A stretch of 64,000 nt of DNA from Cohnella nanjingensis (lineage in GTDB: Bacteria; Bacillota; Bacilli; Paenibacillales; Paenibacillaceae): contig NZ_JACJVP010000008.1 of the NCBI RefSeq assembly GCF_014212125.1, positions 50,453 through 114,452 of the forward strand. The letters are read 5' to 3'. This document shows, in pieces, positions 8,485-16,662 of the stretch. The notes below the pieces were generated by a model, which did not search any database, had not been told where the DNA came from, and saw only the letters and a program-made list of their open reading frames with translations. Numbering within the stretch: position 1 is the first letter of the stretch; each line of letters begins with the position of its first letter. Position numbers and translations under genes: made by a program.

Positions 8485-9465
8485 TTAAGGCGCGACGGCG
8501 GTTCCGTCCATGAATTTCGCCCAGCCTTGAACGGCGTTGTCGTGCGCCCAGCGCACATGATCTTCGTTCTCATACTTGCGCACGTAGCATTCGATGACGA
8601 GGATGAGGTCGAGATACAGGTCGTACAGCCGCTTGCGGACTTGCTCGTTCGGGAGATCGAACCGGCCGCCGTAACCGGAGTAGAACGCCTCCGAGCGTTC
8701 GAAGCGGCGGAAGTAATACTCCATCAGCGGATCGCCCCATAGCGCCCGTTCCCAATCGATGATGCCCGCGATCCGGCCGTCCGCGACGAGCACGTTGCCG
8801 CTCCACAGGTCCCAGTGCACGAGGCGGGGCTCCGTCACCTCGGCGAGCAGCGGGAGCCGCCGCTCCACCTCCGCCTCGATGGACGCATAAGGGGCGGGAA
8901 GCTGAACGCCGAGCCGCCGGCCGTCGGCCAGCAGGGCGCGCATCATGGCGCCGAATGCGGCCGGCCAGGAAGCGGTCGCCGCCGGATCGGCGCCGTGGAA
9001 AAAGCCGAACCGTTCGCCGCGAATCTCATTGATCCGCCGATTGAACCGGCCAATCGCGGTCTCGATCGCCGCGCGTTGTTCCTGCGTCATGTCTTCTTTG
9101 ATCATGTTGTAGGGCTGTCCGGCGACCTTCTCCATCACGAAGTAGGCCGTGCCGATGAGCATCCGGCTGTCATCGTAAGCGAATACCTCGGGTACCGGCA
9201 CGCCGCCCGCGGCGCGCATGCGCCGCATCGCTTCGACTTCGGTGCGCATGATGTCCTTCTCGTAGGCGAGCGTCTCGGCTCCGCTGTCCGGCGCCACCTT
9301 CAGGATGACGGCTCGTCCGTCGGTCAGCTCGATCTCATAGGCCGCGTTGAACCAACCGTTGGTCAACTCCGCATAACGCGCAATGCCGGCGTCTTCGCCG
9401 AAGGCGGCTGCGATCAAAGCCTTCATCTGGCGCGCGTTCAGTTTGGTCTTCGTCAGGCTCTCCAT
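8485..9465 (-). CDS. Aminoglycoside phosphotransferase (APH)-family kinase
   Basis: 326 residues with a protein-kinase-like fold. Lys56 in VILKVAP is the ATP-anchoring lysine; HWDLWSGN at 217-224 supplies the catalytic Asp219 and Mg-binding Asn224; IIDWE with Asp237 matches the second metal ligand. This family phosphorylates hydroxyls on small molecules such as aminoglycosides, homoserine, choline or fructosamine; the substrate here is not predictable and resistance should not be assumed. The ATG at 9465 follows GGAG with 7-nt spacing; a longer frame upstream lacks a ribosome binding site. Confidence 0.85.
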   Translation of the reverse strand: MESLTKTKLNARQMKALIAAAFGEDAGIARYAELTNGWFNAAYEIELTDGRAVILKVAPDSGAETLAYEKDIMRTEVEAMRRMRAAGGVPVPEVFAYDDSRMLIGTAYFVMEKVAGQPYNMIKEDMTQEQRAAIETAIGRFNRRINEIRGERFGFFHGADPAATASWPAAFGAMMRALLADGRRLGVQLPAPYASIEAEVERRLPLLAEVTEPRLVHWDLWSGNVLVADGRIAGIIDWERALWGDPLMEYYFRRFERSEAFYSGYGGRFDLPNEQVRKRLYDLYLDLILVIECYVRKYENEDHVRWAHDNAVQGWAKFMDGTAVAP

Positions 9466-9628
9466 AGCGACGCTCCGCTCTCCTGGCTGTTGTCCGAGCC
9501 AGGGATTTTCTTCTATTGTAAGGGAACGGACCTCGATTTGTAACGGGATTGCAACTTCTTTTTCAGCTTCCGTTAAGGTTGTCTGCCTATAATCAATCTC
9601 GACCCCCCTTTTTGATAGCATATAGATT

Positions 9629-9663
9629 TAACCCCGCAGCCCGTTGCTGCGGGGTTCTTTTTT
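9629..9663 (+). terminator. Strong plus-strand terminator hairpin without an upstream plus-strand gene
   Basis: AACCCCGCAG pairs with CTGCGGGGTT, followed by CTTTTTT. The nearest plus-strand gene ends more than 1.2 kb upstream, so what it terminates is unclear. A TATAAT at 9588-9593 could start a transcript of about 65 bases, but no convincing -35 accompanies it. Confidence 0.75.
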
Positions 9664-9903
9664 GCGCCAGCACGATCTGTCGGGTCTTCCTTCCGCCGAT
9701 TCCGAAGCATGGAGAGGAGGGACGGCAGCATACGCTGTTAGAGAATGCGGCGACTCGGGTGTTCGGCGGGACGGGGAGCGCAATGTGCAACGCTGCGGGA
9801 TGAAAGCGGTTTTTTCAGTCGCGGCGTGCGATGGACAGGAATTTGGCGTTTTTTGGCGAATGTATGGCATGAAAACCAATATCGGTCCAAGGGGGGACAA
9901 TCG

Positions 9904-10266
9904 GTGGGAGCCCGTTACATCAAAGTAAGCGTCATTTACTTGCTCATCGGCACGGTAGCCGGCCTGGTCATGGGGAGCGCGCAAGCGTTCGAGTATACGT
10001 CCGCGCATGCGCACGTCAATCTGCTCGGCTGGGCGTCGCTGGCGATCATCGGCGTCATCTACAAAGCCTACCCCGAGGCGGCGAATACTTCGCTGGCGCA
10101 GACGCAATTTTGGCTGCACAACTTCGGTCTGCCGGTGCTTGTCGTCAGCATGATCTTGTTCGCCAATGACAAGGAAAGCTTAGGCATTCCGTTTGCGGCC
10201 GTCGGCGGCTTGCTCGTCATCGCTTCGGTTGTCTTGTTCATCGTGAATGTGTTCAAACGCCTCTAA
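9904..10266 (+). CDS. Small cytochrome c oxidase subunit I-like membrane protein
   Basis: 120 residues and four membrane helices. After the first helix comes HAHVNLLGWASLAIIGVIYK, then FWLHNFGLPVLVVSM. These His-bearing helices match the small proteins grouped with heme-copper oxidase subunit I (cbb3/NorB-like). At this length it cannot be a full oxidase; relatives are short stand-alone proteins of unknown role, possibly heme-binding. The GTG at 9904 follows AAGGGGGG with 7-nt spacing. It appears to be monocistronic. Confidence 0.75.
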   Translation: MGARYIKVSVIYLLIGTVAGLVMGSAQAFEYTSAHAHVNLLGWASLAIIGVIYKAYPEAANTSLAQTQFWLHNFGLPVLVVSMILFANDKESLGIPFAAVGGLLVIASVVLFIVNVFKRL

Positions 10267-10442
10267 TGAAAAGATGGAGCCGGGGAGCTGCCGCTGCGTT
10301 CTGAGGCGCTCTCGCTTGCAGCCCCCTGCTCGTCATCCCGTCGCCAGCGGGTCTGAATGGGCATACGCCTCATCTCCTTAAGGCAATCTATAATGACTGG
10401 CTTCATGAAACGATCATCTGACGCAACGAAAGGGGAATCCGG

Positions 10443-10832
10443 ATGAATGCCGGCTTTTGGATCCGTTTAGGCGCCAGCTTGCTTGATGCCTTGATCATCG
10501 GCTTGCCGATTTATTTGCTGTCGATGCTGCTGCTGGGCGGCAACGCCGACCGCTTGTCGGATGCTTTGTCGTTCCTCTACGGCCTGCTCGTCCCGATCTT
10601 CTGGAACGGTTATACGGTCGGGAAGCGCATATGCAGCATTCGGATACAGAAGCTGGACGGTTCGCCGCCCACGATCGGCACCATGCTGCTGCGGACGGTC
10701 GTGTCCGGATTGATCTACGGGTTCACGTTCGGTATCGCGGTGATCGTGAGCGCCTTTATGGTAGGCTTGCGCGAAGACAAGCGCGCCATCCACGACTTTA
10801 TCGCGGGCACGGAAGTCGCATACGCGGAATAG
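10443..10832 (+). CDS. RDD-family membrane protein
   Basis: 129 residues with three membrane helices. FWIRLGASLLDALIIGLP near the N-terminus carries the Arg and Asp of the RDD signature; the second Asp is in KRAIHDFIAGTEV near the C-terminus. NGYTVGKRICSIRI is the typical central motif. RDD proteins are poorly characterised; some are Na+/H+ antiporters, others accessory proteins. AAAGGGG precedes the ATG. A TATAAT at about 10390 may be its -10 box. Confidence 0.87.
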   Translation: MNAGFWIRLGASLLDALIIGLPIYLLSMLLLGGNADRLSDALSFLYGLLVPIFWNGYTVGKRICSIRIQKLDGSPPTIGTMLLRTVVSGLIYGFTFGIAVIVSAFMVGLREDKRAIHDFIAGTEVAYAE

Positions 10833-10865
10833 CGGCAACTGGAACGACTGCGATAATCACGAGAG

Positions 10866-10901
10866 CGCCGGGGTCCCTTGGGACTCGCGGCGTGTTTGTT
10901 T
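10866..10901 (+). terminator. Possible terminator after RDD gene
   Basis: GTCCC-tt-GGGAC core extended by imperfect CGCCG/CGGCG pairing, followed by TTTGTTT. Confidence 0.5.
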
Positions 10902-11131
10902 GCGCGGAATGATGACGGTATGCCCAGAAAAATGGTCGATTCGGGGGAGAAAACATTTCCAATCAAGAGGCCAAAGATTAAGAATTCCTCATGAAATTCT
11001 CACAATGCGGGACAATGCCGCGTCCGGCACGGCGTTGCGCTCCTATTGGGAAATGGTGCAAATCCGAGTCGTGGTATGTTAGATGCAGGCGGGAAACGCT
11101 CCTGTCGAATACGCATACCGAGGAGGACGTT

Positions 11132-11920
11132 ATGAACCGCATACCTCGTTATCCATTGAAGAAGACGTTCATCGGAGTCAGCCTCAGCCTCGCCGTCGTC
11201 ATGGGCGGCAGCGTGATCGCCGCCACTCCGTCCGCGCATGCGGCCACGGCCACCCAGTCGGCAACGACGGTGGCGGATCAAGTGATCGCCGCAGGCAAGC
11301 AATATCTGGGCGTCCCTTATCATTTCGGCGCGCGGTCGGGTGACACATCCGCCTTTGATTGTTCTTCTTTTACCCAATATGTATATGGCAAAGTCGGGAT
11401 TAAACTCCCACGATCGTCCAGGCAGCAATCCCAAGTCGGCACGCCTGTCTCCAGAGATCAGCTGCAGCCGGGCGATTTGATCTTCACTGACACGAACCGG
11501 GACGGCAAGATTAACCACGTCAGCATCTATATGGGCGGCAATCAGCTGCTGCACACCTACCGGGTCGGGATCGGCGTGACGATCTCCACCTTCTCGGGCA
11601 GCACGTGGGACAAGACCTTCGTGTCCGCGCGGCGCGTCATTCCGGGCGGAGGCGAGGCGGCCAGCCAGCCTGCGTCGGATACGAGCGCTCAAAAGCAGCT
11701 GCAACCGGATTATGGAACGCAGTCGGCTAAAGGGACGCAGTCGGATAATGGAACGCAGTCGGACAACGGATTGCAGTCCGACAATGCATCGCAATCCGAT
11801 AAGGGAACGCAATCAAAGCCTAGGTCGAGCAAGCATGGAAAGTCGCATTCCGTTTCCAAGTCGGGCTATCATCATGACAAGACCCGGACGAGCTGGTCTC
11901 ATAGCCGCTTCGATTCATAA
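11132..11920 (+). CDS. Secreted NlpC/P60 cell-wall endopeptidase with C-terminal hexapeptide repeats
   Basis: 262 residues. A signal peptide ends near AHA at about residue 40. The NlpC/P60 domain follows (about 50-175), with catalytic Cys in FDCSSFTQYV and His in NHVSIYMG. Enzymes of this family cut gamma-D-Glu-diaminopimelate or related peptidoglycan bonds. The tail carries six copies of a GTQSDN-like hexapeptide and ends in a basic, Ser/His-rich segment that may hold the protein in the wall. AGGAGG precedes the ATG. There are no accessory wall-binding domains. A terminator lies at 11949-11991. Role: probably wall turnover or cell separation. Confidence 0.87.
   Translation: MNRIPRYPLKKTFIGVSLSLAVVMGGSVIAATPSAHAATATQSATTVADQVIAAGKQYLGVPYHFGARSGDTSAFDCSSFTQYVYGKVGIKLPRSSRQQSQVGTPVSRDQLQPGDLIFTDTNRDGKINHVSIYMGGNQLLHTYRVGIGVTISTFSGSTWDKTFVSARRVIPGGGEAASQPASDTSAQKQLQPDYGTQSAKGTQSDNGTQSDNGLQSDNASQSDKGTQSKPRSSKHGKSHSVSKSGYHHDKTRTSWSHSRFDS
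11714..11815 (+). repeat. 18-bp in-frame tandem repeat inside NlpC/P60 gene
   Basis: Six degenerate copies of GGAACGCAGTCGGATAAT encoding GTQSDN-type hexapeptides. Copies 2 and 3 are closest to each other. The number of copies is likely to vary between strains because the length keeps the reading frame. Confidence 0.85.
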
Positions 11921-11948
11921 GATTCGCTTAGATCATGCTGATCATGCA

Positions 11949-11991
11949 CAGCAGCCCATCCTGTCGAGCCGACAGCGATGGGCTGCTGTTT
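11949..11991 (+). terminator. Rho-independent terminator after NlpC/P60 gene
   Basis: CAGCAGCCCATC pairs perfectly with GATGGGCTGCTG and is followed by TTT. It lies between convergent genes and may also serve kbl. Confidence 0.8.
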
Positions 11992-12031
11992 GCGCGGAGC
12001 GATAACAGTCAGGGACGGCGGAGCAGGACAA

Positions 12032-13207
12032 TCAAATGAGGCCGAACGCGCGACCGACCTCGCGCAGCGCCGCGCGCGCGAAGGCGAGGTCCTCGTCGCT
12101 ATGGGCGGCGGTGACGATCAGGCGGACGCGGCCTTTGTCCGCCGCGACCGTGGGGTAGACGATGCCCGGGGCGAATACGCCTTCCTCGAGCAGCTGGGCC
12201 GAGAACCGCATCGTATCGGCCGCGTCTCCGACGACGATCGGGATGATCGGCGTCTCGCTATCGCCGGTGTCGAAGCCGTCCGCCTGCAGCTCGGCGCGGA
12301 AGCGGTCGGCCTGCGCCCACATCCGTTCGCCCAGCTCCGGGCTCTCGCGCAGCACGCGAATGGCTTCGAGGCAGCTGGCGGCGACCGCCGGCGTCTGCGA
12401 CGTGCTGAACAGGAACGGGCGCGCCTTGTGGATGAGGTACTCCTTCAGCGCCTGGCTGCCCGCCGCGTAGCCGCCCACCACCCCGACCGCCTTGGACAGC
12501 GTGCCGATCTGGATATGCACCCGTCCATGAAGGCTGAAGTGGTCGGTCGTCCCTTTGCCGCAGCGGCCCAGCACGCCGCTGGCGTGCGCGTCGTCCACGC
12601 AGACGATCGCGTCGTAGCGCTCCGCCAGCGCGACGATCTCGGGCAGCGGCGCGATGTCGCCGTCCATGCTGAACACGCCGTCGGTCACGATGAACCGTCT
12701 CCTGTAACCGGATGCGCCGCGCAGCGCGTCCTCCAGGGCGTTCATCTCCTTGTGCGGATAGATCCGCCGCGCGGCCTTGGTCAGGCGAATCCCGTCGATG
12801 ATGCTGGCATGGTTGAGCGCGTCGCTGATGACGACGTCGTTCTCCTGCAGCAGCGTGCCGAACACGCCCTGGTTCGTCGTGAAGCCCGATTGGAACACAA
12901 GGGCGGCTTCCGTCCCTTTGAAGTCGGCGAGCTCCAGCTCCAACTGCTCGTGAATGTCCAGCGTGCCGGCGATGGTGCGCACGGACCCGCTGCCGACCCC
13001 ATAGCGTTCGATCGCCGCGATCGCGGCTTGCTTCAACCGCGGATGATCGGTCAGCCCCAGATAGTTGTTGGACGCCATCTGCAGCACCTTGCGTCCGTTC
13101 AGAACCATCCACGGTCCGGAACCGCTCTCCCATACCGCGGGGAGCCGATAGCGGCCCTGCCGCTTCCATTCTTCCAATTCCAGCTTCAGATCGTCCAGCC
13201 CGTTCAT
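12032..13207 (-). CDS. kbl: Glycine C-acetyltransferase (2-amino-3-ketobutyrate CoA ligase)
   Basis: 391 residues, the standard length for this alpha-oxoamine synthase. Marks of the PLP fold: DALNHASIIDGIR, VCVDDAHASGVLG with Asp and His contacting the cofactor, and GTLSKAVGVVGGY with the Schiff-base Lys near 239. It splits 2-amino-3-oxobutyrate with CoA into glycine and acetyl-CoA. It lies 40 bases downstream of tdh, so the two form the threonine dehydrogenase pathway. GGAGAG favours the ATG at 13207 over the one at 13213. A biotin-synthesis BioF role is possible for the family but the tdh neighbour argues for Kbl. Confidence 0.92.
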   Translation of the reverse strand: MNGLDDLKLELEEWKRQGRYRLPAVWESGSGPWMVLNGRKVLQMASNNYLGLTDHPRLKQAAIAAIERYGVGSGSVRTIAGTLDIHEQLELELADFKGTEAALVFQSGFTTNQGVFGTLLQENDVVISDALNHASIIDGIRLTKAARRIYPHKEMNALEDALRGASGYRRRFIVTDGVFSMDGDIAPLPEIVALAERYDAIVCVDDAHASGVLGRCGKGTTDHFSLHGRVHIQIGTLSKAVGVVGGYAAGSQALKEYLIHKARPFLFSTSQTPAVAASCLEAIRVLRESPELGERMWAQADRFRAELQADGFDTGDSETPIIPIVVGDAADTMRFSAQLLEEGVFAPGIVYPTVAADKGRVRLIVTAAHSDEDLAFARAALREVGRAFGLI

Positions 13208-13247
13208 CTTCATCTCTCCTTCGTCGGGGACGTCAACCGTCGTCCCG

Positions 13248-14294
13248 TTATGCATGCATGAATACGATCTTGGCGCATTGGCCGGAGCCCATCAACGCGA
13301 ACGCTTCCTCGTACCGGTCCAAGGTGAACGTGCGGTCCACCAACGGCTTCAAGTCGATGCGGCCGGCGTCGAGCAGCCCTTTGATCTGGTGCCAGGTTCG
13401 GTACATCCGCCTGCCGGTGATCCCGTAAACCTGCAGCCCCTTGAAGATAATGTGGCGCGCCAGATCGATGGGCACTTCCCGGGAAGGAATGCCGAGCAGC
13501 GAGACGCGGCCGCCATTCGCGACGGCTTCCAGCAGCTCGTTGATGGCGCTGGCGCTGCCGGACATCTCGAGCCCGACCTCGACGCCTTCGCCTCCGGTTA
13601 ATTCGCGCAGCGTCCTGGACAAGCGCGCGTCCCCCGTCGGCTTGACGACATGATCGGCCCCGAGCCGTCCGGCCATATCGAGGCGGTAATCGTGCAGATC
13701 GACCGCGATGATGCGTCCCGCCCCCGCGGCCTTGGCGACCTGGATCGCCATCAGCCCGATCGGACCGCAGCCCACGACGGCGACGGACCGTCCGACGATA
13801 TCGCCGGAGAGTACGGCGTGCACGGCATTGCCGAGCGGATCCTGCAGACATGCCAGCTCGAACGGGAGGGCGGGGTCGTTCGGAACGACATTGACCGCCT
13901 TGGTCACGGCATAGTCCGCGAAGCATCCCGGCGCCGAGATGCCGAAGCTGCGCGTGTGCGGACAGACGTGCGCGTTCCCGGAGCGGCACTGCCTGCAGAC
14001 GCCGCAGACGATATGGCCTTCGGCGGACACGGAATCGCCGGGGCGGATGCCGGCGACGGCGCTGCCGACGCCGTCTACGATCCCCGCGAACTCGTGGCCG
14101 AACACGTTCGGCGTCACGACGTTCTCCTCAGCCCACTGGTCCCAGTGATAGATGTGCATATCCGTGCCGCAGATCGAGCTCGCCTTGACTCGGATGCGGA
14201 CCTCGTCGGGTCCGATCTCGGGCACGGGAAGCTCCATCAGGACCGCGCCCGCCTTCCTTTCCGCCTTCACCAGTCCGATCATGGTCGGCTTCAT
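13248..14294 (-). CDS. tdh: L-threonine 3-dehydrogenase
   Basis: 348 residues, a zinc-dependent medium-chain dehydrogenase. ICGTDMHIYHWDQW carries the catalytic-zinc Cys and the substrate motif characteristic of threonine dehydrogenase; FGHEFAG follows. The four structural-zinc cysteines are in CGVCRQCRSGNAHVC. The NAD-binding GCGPIGLMA motif lies near residue 175. It oxidises threonine to 2-amino-3-oxobutyrate, which Kbl cleaves. GAAGGAGA precedes the ATG with 7-nt spacing. It is first in the operon; an XRE-cupin regulator gene lies just upstream on the same strand. Confidence 0.93.
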   Translation of the reverse strand: MKPTMIGLVKAERKAGAVLMELPVPEIGPDEVRIRVKASSICGTDMHIYHWDQWAEENVVTPNVFGHEFAGIVDGVGSAVAGIRPGDSVSAEGHIVCGVCRQCRSGNAHVCPHTRSFGISAPGCFADYAVTKAVNVVPNDPALPFELACLQDPLGNAVHAVLSGDIVGRSVAVVGCGPIGLMAIQVAKAAGAGRIIAVDLHDYRLDMAGRLGADHVVKPTGDARLSRTLRELTGGEGVEVGLEMSGSASAINELLEAVANGGRVSLLGIPSREVPIDLARHIIFKGLQVYGITGRRMYRTWHQIKGLLDAGRIDLKPLVDRTFTLDRYEEAFALMGSGQCAKIVFMHA

Positions 14295-14331
14295 CCGTCA
14301 TTCTCCTTCGGATCAGGATAATCAATATAAC

Positions 14332-14343
14332 GCACAAATGTGC
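14332..14343. promoter_or_regulatory. Inverted repeat in tdh upstream region
   Basis: GCACA-aa-TGTGC in an AT-rich stretch 40-50 bases before the tdh start; a plausible operator for the neighbouring XRE-cupin regulator. Binding is inferred from position only. Confidence 0.4.
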
Positions 14344-14401
14344 AATATATAGAACAATGCTTATGTAATATTATATTAGGCGAATCGATTTTGTAAACAA
14401 C

Positions 14402-14429
14402 AAAAAACAACCTTCCGGCAAGAAGGTTG
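14402..14429 (-). terminator. Rho-independent terminator after XRE-cupin gene
   Basis: On the minus strand CAACCTTC pairs with GAAGGTTG over a 6-nt loop and is followed by six T. It separates the regulator from tdh-kbl. Confidence 0.88.
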
Positions 14430-14461
14430 CGAGGGGATGTCCGAGTATGCGGGAGCGGCGT

Positions 14462-15016
14462 TCAGAAGGGATACAAGATGACGCTCTGAAGCTCCGTCGC
14501 CTCGTCCGATTCATTGAGGTAGGCATGGGGCTGATCGGCCTCGAAGCGGATGGCTTCCCCAACGGCGGCGGCGTACCACGCTTCTCCGATCTTCATCCGC
14601 AGCGTCCCCCGGGTGACGGTGACGAACTCCTCCACGCCTTCATGGTGCGGTTCCGCCTCATAGACGCAGCCGGGAAGCATGACGACCCGATAGATCTCGA
14701 ATCGGGAATTGTCGCCGTAGGGGAACAGAGGATAGGACAAATAGCGGCCGTCCGCCGCGGAGATGGCTTCGGTATCCGCCGCCCTGACCAAGGTCACCGC
14801 GGGACGCTCTTCTTCGATCAGATCGGAGACGGAGATGCGCAAGCCGCTCGCGATTTTCCACAAGACCGTGATCGTCGGATTGGAGTCCGCCCGTTCGATC
14901 TGCGCCAGCATCGTCTTGCTGACGCCGGTCAGCTCCGACAGCTTGTCCAGGCTGTAGTTCCGCGATTTGCGGATTCTCTTCAGGTTGCGGGCGACCCGCA
15001 ATACCATCGTATCCAT
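14462..15016 (-). CDS. XRE-family regulator with C-terminal cupin domain
   Basis: 184 residues. N-terminal Cro/C1 helix-turn-helix at about 6-62 (LDKLSELTGVSKTMLAQIE, SNPTITVLWKIASGL), then a cupin beta-barrel (PGCVYEAEPHHEGVEEFVTV, RGTLRMKIGEAWY, IRFEADQPHAYLN) that would bind a small ligand. This architecture regulates amino acid, polyamine or antibiotic pathways in many bacteria. The ATG at 15016 follows GGAGG with 5-nt spacing. Its place directly upstream of tdh-kbl suggests control of threonine use, though a terminator separates the transcripts. Confidence 0.87.
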   Translation of the reverse strand: MDTMVLRVARNLKRIRKSRNYSLDKLSELTGVSKTMLAQIERADSNPTITVLWKIASGLRISVSDLIEEERPAVTLVRAADTEAISAADGRYLSYPLFPYGDNSRFEIYRVVMLPGCVYEAEPHHEGVEEFVTVTRGTLRMKIGEAWYAAAVGEAIRFEADQPHAYLNESDEATELQSVILYPF

Positions 15017-15149
15017 AAGGTCCTCCAAGGGATTCTCGCTAGCGCAGCCTTAGCGCGGCAGCACGCTCTCCATTAGGGCTGTGCGGGAGAGGAACTCCGC
15101 ACCCTGTCATCGCCGCGACGAAGAGCCGATCCGGCCGCAGCGATGCGTC

Positions 15150-15521
15150 TTACGCGTTCAGACTCGTAAATGTGTCTACGTTGAAGTCGGTCGAGTTGCT
15201 GAAAATGGCGACGGCAAGAACGATCAGGATGAAGACGATCGTATAGAGCGCCGTGCCGACAATGCCGCACACGAGTCCGGCGATCGCCATGCCGCGCCCT
15301 AGCTCCCCGGTGCGTTTGATTTCTTTGAGCGACAGCGCCGCGAAGACGATCGCGAGGATGCCGATGATGAATCCGAGGTAGGGGACCGGGATCGAGAGGA
15401 TGCCCAGCACCAACGCCGCGATCGATTTGCCGTTCGTCCTCGCCGGCGGGGGCGGAGGCGGCGGATACATCGGCGAGAACGCATTTTTGGATGAGGAAGG
15501 TTCATCGTGATACGGTTCCAT
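15150..15521 (-). CDS. DUF4190-type small membrane protein with polyproline N-terminus
   Basis: 123 residues. A cytoplasmic N-terminus with seven consecutive Pro is followed by two membrane helices (SIAALVLGILSIPVPYLGFI and MAIAGLVCGIVGTALYTIVF) around the motif AALSLKEIKRTGELGRG, the signature of the DUF4190 family. Function is unknown. AAAGGAG precedes the ATG with 9-nt spacing. The polyproline run would normally need EF-P for smooth translation. Confidence 0.8.
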   Translation of the reverse strand: MEPYHDEPSSSKNAFSPMYPPPPPPPARTNGKSIAALVLGILSIPVPYLGFIIGILAIVFAALSLKEIKRTGELGRGMAIAGLVCGIVGTALYTIVFILIVLAVAIFSNSTDFNVDTFTSLNA

Positions 15522-15888
15522 GAATCGTTGCTCCTTTAGGGGCCGATTATGATTGGCTTCAAGAATTCGAGCGACGACGAGCCTTCCCGGCGGGAGTGCC
15601 GCGGGAAGTTGCGGGCCTCATCATCGGTTCGCCCCTTCTATTGTATATAGAAACGCCGAAGGAAAAAAGTCCCAGAAAATAAAAAAAGCCGCCGTATGCG
15701 GATTTTTGATAGATCTTAAGCAAGGGGCTAGTCGCTTGACTAGCGGATAAAGATATGTCGTCCTCGTCTTCTATAATATTAGAATAACACGGAGAAAAAG
15801 AATAGTCTAGTCTTTTTTGTCATTTTTGTTATGATTTTTTTTGCCCTTCCAACGGGGGTGCCAATGGCGTTGGAGAAAGGGGTCTACG
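15522..15888. promoter_or_regulatory. Leader region of ABC exporter operon with two perfect inverted repeats
   Basis: This 367-base stretch has no gene. It contains GCTAGTC-gctt-GACTAGC (15727-15744), a TATAAT at about 15770 in an AT-rich stretch, and TCCAACG...CGTTGGA (15848-15854/15868-15874) ending just before the AAAGGGG ribosome binding site of the first permease gene. The second hairpin lies close enough to affect ribosome access. A weak terminator-like element (AAAAAAGCCGC...GCGGATTTTT) lies near 15681-15708. Confidence 0.5.
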
Positions 15889-16662
15889 ATGGTTATATGG
15901 GTGTTAGCCCGCAGCATGTATGAGAGCCGTCTGCAATACAGCGCGTCCCACGCGGTGCGGACGGTCGCCAGCATCATCTTCGGGCTGATCTACGTCTCGA
16001 TCTGGCAAGGCATCGGCGCGGAACGCGAGCTCGGCAGCTATGGGACGGTCGGGATGGTCAGCTACATCGCGTTCAATCAGGTCATCCTGTGGGTGACCTT
16101 CACCAGCCACGGACTCGGGTTGGAGGAGCGGGTGAGGACCGGGCAGATCGCCCTCGACCTGGTCCGGCCGCTGCATCTGTTCGTATTCGCCGCGAGCCGG
16201 GAGGCCGGCTCGATCGCGTACAACGCGCTGTTCACCGCCCTGCCGCTCTATGCGGTCTACGCCGTAAGCTTCGGGTTGCCGATCCCGCGCGAACTGTCGG
16301 TCTGGGCCTATACGGCCGCCGCGCTCGCGATGGGCGCCTACACAGCCTTGTGTATCGGCTACGCCATCGGCGTAACGGCGCTGTGGACCGTCGAGAGCCG
16401 CTGGTTCAGCCTGCTCAACTACTCGGTCAACTTTACGCTGTCCGGCTTTCTTATGCCGCTGGATTGGATGCCGGGCTGGCTGCAGACGATCGCCAGGGTG
16501 TCGCCGTACCCGATTTTCAACTACGTGCCCACGCAGATTTACCTGGGCAAGGCGGGACCGTCGTCGCTGCTCGTGCCGCTCGTCTGGTGCCTGCTGCTCA
16601 CGCTGCTCTGCATCGCGGCTTCGGCGGCGGTCCGGCGCAAGGTGGAGGTGCAAGGCGGATGA
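15889..16662 (+). CDS. ABC-2 type exporter permease, first subunit
   Basis: 257 residues, six membrane helices, matching the ABC2_membrane_6/DUF990-like permeases that come in pairs with one ATPase. Conserved stretches include GQIALDLVRPLHLF near residue 95 and MPLDWMPGWLQTIARVSPYP near 200, the coupling and final-loop motifs of this family. Its last codons overlap the start of the second permease gene (ATGA). Together the three genes make a complete exporter; the cargo (drug, lipid or peptide) cannot be predicted. Confidence 0.87.
   Translation: MVIWVLARSMYESRLQYSASHAVRTVASIIFGLIYVSIWQGIGAERELGSYGTVGMVSYIAFNQVILWVTFTSHGLGLEERVRTGQIALDLVRPLHLFVFAASREAGSIAYNALFTALPLYAVYAVSFGLPIPRELSVWAYTAAALAMGAYTALCIGYAIGVTALWTVESRWFSLLNYSVNFTLSGFLMPLDWMPGWLQTIARVSPYPIFNYVPTQIYLGKAGPSSLLVPLVWCLLLTLLCIAASAAVRRKVEVQGG

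Noticed and set aside
8485..9465. Calling the APH-fold kinase an antibiotic-resistance gene
   Set aside because: The motif set is shared by many metabolic kinases and nothing nearby supports resistance.
10833..11131. Second c-di-AMP riboswitch before the other NlpC/P60 gene
   Set aside because: None of the ydaO blocks (GGGGGAACC, CAGCTAACC) occur in this leader.
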